64,000 nucleotides of DNA. Origin: Roseibium sp. (lineage in GTDB: Bacteria; Pseudomonadota; Alphaproteobacteria; Rhizobiales; Stappiaceae). The DNA lies in NCBI GenBank assembly GCA_017643215.1, contig JAEPNV010000003.1, forward strand, positions 310,001 to 374,000, given 5' to 3'. Of this stretch, positions 62,964-64,000 are shown one piece after another. Every line of letters starts with the position of its first letter. The stretch's first letter is position 1. The translations under genes and the position numbers were made by a program. Under the pieces are notes generated by a model. The model did no database searches and had not been told where the DNA came from. It worked only from the letters and a program-made list of their open reading frames with translations.

Positions 62964-63761
62964 TCATGGGCTGGGAAACAACGCATTCGTACGCCCCGTC
63001 GTCCGATAGGCCAACAGACCGATCCATTCGCGGACCGCAATGTCCGTTCGCCGAAGCCCCTCCGACATGCCCGAAAAGCCTCTTTTCCAATCCTGCCAGC
63101 CACGGGTTCTGTGGTCCACGGGATAAGCGATCACACCACGCCAGCCCGCGGCGCGAAAAACCCCCATGGCCCGCGGCATATGATAGGCCGATGTGACCAG
63201 AAGCCAGCGCTGGTCCGGCTCCGGATCAATCAGGTCGCGGGTGAACACAGCGTTCTCGAAAGTGTTTCGCGCGGCCTCCTCCAGCACGATCCGGCCCGGA
63301 TCAATCCCGAAGGACAAGAGCAGCGGCGCCACGCCGTCCGCCTCCGTGGTGCCGGAAGACATCAACAAGCCTTCCCCGCCTGTGTGGATCACCTTCGCGC
63401 CTGGAAAGCGGCGTGCCAGTTCGGCAGCGACCGTCACGCGTTCGCCCGAGGTGGTCAAGGCCGTATGCGCGCGGTTGCTGGTGACGATCGTGTCAACGGC
63501 CCCGCCCAGAACGAGAATGCCATTGACTGCGCCGGGATCGGCGGGCAGAGCGAACCGCTCCTCTAGCGGCAGGATTAGGAGGTTCGATCCCGGGCCGAGA
63601 CCAAACACGGTCAGGGCGATCACGGCCAGCCCGATCACGTCCCGGCCGAGCCGCCGCGATCTGTTCGAAAACAGTAGAAGCAGTCCGCCAATCAACAAGA
63701 GCAGCAAAAAATTCGAGGGGCGAACGACGAAAAAAATGATCTTGGAAAGATAAAAAAACAC
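62964..63761 (-). CDS. YdcF/ElyC family protein (DUF218)
   Basis: A 265-residue inner-membrane protein. Two N-terminal membrane segments (about 2-32 and 40-57) precede a DUF218 domain: GILVLGGAVDTIVTSNR, IHTGGEGLLMSSGTTEADGVAPLLLSFGI, ARNTFENAVFTRDLI, WLLVTSAYHMPRAMGVFRAAGW. The family includes ElyC and SanA, which influence envelope integrity and the lipid carrier pool. The exact role here is unknown. Confidence 0.92.
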   Translation of the reverse strand: MFFYLSKIIFFVVRPSNFLLLLLIGGLLLLFSNRSRRLGRDVIGLAVIALTVFGLGPGSNLLILPLEERFALPADPGAVNGILVLGGAVDTIVTSNRAHTALTTSGERVTVAAELARRFPGAKVIHTGGEGLLMSSGTTEADGVAPLLLSFGIDPGRIVLEEAARNTFENAVFTRDLIDPEPDQRWLLVTSAYHMPRAMGVFRAAGWRGVIAYPVDHRTRGWQDWKRGFSGMSEGLRRTDIAVREWIGLLAYRTTGRTNALFPSP

Positions 63762-63896
63762 GAGCAGGACCTTCGCTCTCCCGACACCGGACAGGCCCGT
63801 CGTAGTCCGCCACTTCGGCGGGTTTGTGGCTTGGGCGTTCGATCGACAGATCTATTGGGGAACCGGATGCGCGCACCGGCCTGAAACCACGAAACC

Positions 63897-63910
63897 GTGA
63901 CAAATGTCAC
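63897..63910. promoter_or_regulatory. GTGACA-AA-TGTCAC inverted repeat
   Basis: A perfect 6+2+6 inverted repeat about 62 bases before the ATG at 63973. It could be an operator for the gene that begins there. Confidence 0.4.
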
Positions 63911-63972
63911 AGGCGTGAAATCGGGTTTCGACCAATGTGAGCGGCGATGGCAGCATGATCGAGGGCAGACTC

Positions 63973-64000
63973 ATGACAATGTATTTAAGGCTTGGCGGCC
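63973..64000 (+). CDS. possible start of a gene that continues beyond the window
   Basis: ATG 63973 with GAGGGC eight bases upstream begins MTMYLRLGG and runs to the edge. Too little is present to name it. Confidence 0.35.

Overview
The window is GC-rich chromosomal DNA, almost completely coding, from an alphaproteobacterium. The order Hyphomicrobiales (Rhizobiales) fits best. The gene order dinB, DUF3572, divK, ..., rpmG, NUDIX, DUF983, rnr, topA, dprA, plsY, pyrC', pyrB, the EipB-type periplasmic protein, the GatCAB amidotransferase, the phasin with TGCA-type operators and the ClpS-ClpA pair are all typical of that group. I cannot name the genus from sequence alone. No phage, integrase, transposase, rRNA or CRISPR array is visible. 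One tRNA (Ser-GCT) is present.

Layout. 1-2.5 kb: end of an ABC importer (permease, ATPase) with cyanase cynS and an NTF2-like gene, a cyanate/nitrate-type nitrogen operon. 3-8.1 kb: tRNA-Ser, small accessory genes (Sel1-like, two DUF2147 proteins, GST), then a DUF2141-SDR operon divergent from a TetR gene with twin palindromic operators. 8.3-11.8 kb: gatB, then a sulfite dehydrogenase-like molybdoenzyme and cytochrome c. 11.8-14.7 kb: a stand-alone FlhB C-terminal-domain gene coupled to a large FliK-like gene. 14.9-17.3 kb: small genes, a YjhX-family gene, then a 0.95 kb repeat-rich gap. 17.3-24.5 kb: LhgO-like oxidase, gatA, GNAT, gatC, a TetR gene whose start codon lies in a 32-bp perfect palindrome, a YHS protein, a metallo-hydrolase, ruvX and an AEC transporter. 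24.5-38.3 kb: AidB-like dehydrogenase, then the conserved block pyrB to rpmG, interrupted by one unrecognised membrane protein gene. 38.3-43.7 kb: chemoreceptor, divK, DUF3572, HAD-like, dinB. 43.7-48.7 kb: eipB-like gene, then RidA, GDPD, GNAT/DUF482, YefM-YoeB and HIT. 48.7-52.1 kb: AzlDC exporter, a 35-codon relic of an SDR gene, an ATP-grasp gene, LysE. 52.6-56.3 kb: clpA, clpS, phasin. 56.8-64 kb: D,D-carboxypeptidase with SPOR domain, DnaJ-domain membrane protein, VWA protein, DUF1489, a 44-residue membrane peptide, DUF599, adenylate cyclase and a YdcF-like protein.

How the genes work together. Most of the window is housekeeping: pyrimidine synthesis (pyrB with a degenerate pyrC'), phospholipid synthesis (plsY), DNA and RNA metabolism (dprA, topA, rnr, ruvX, dinB), indirect aminoacyl-tRNA synthesis (gatCAB), proteolysis (clpSA), cell cycle (divK) and envelope (eipB-like, carboxypeptidase). 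Accessory functions are nitrogen and sulfur scavenging, export (AzlCD, LysE, AEC) and two TetR-controlled loci. I did not find a clearly new multi-gene defence or metabolic system. The most unusual signals are non-coding or relics: two long palindromic operators, paired stem-loop repeats with compensatory changes, a mosaic repeat family at three intergenic sites, and an internally deleted SDR gene with its start and end still in frame.
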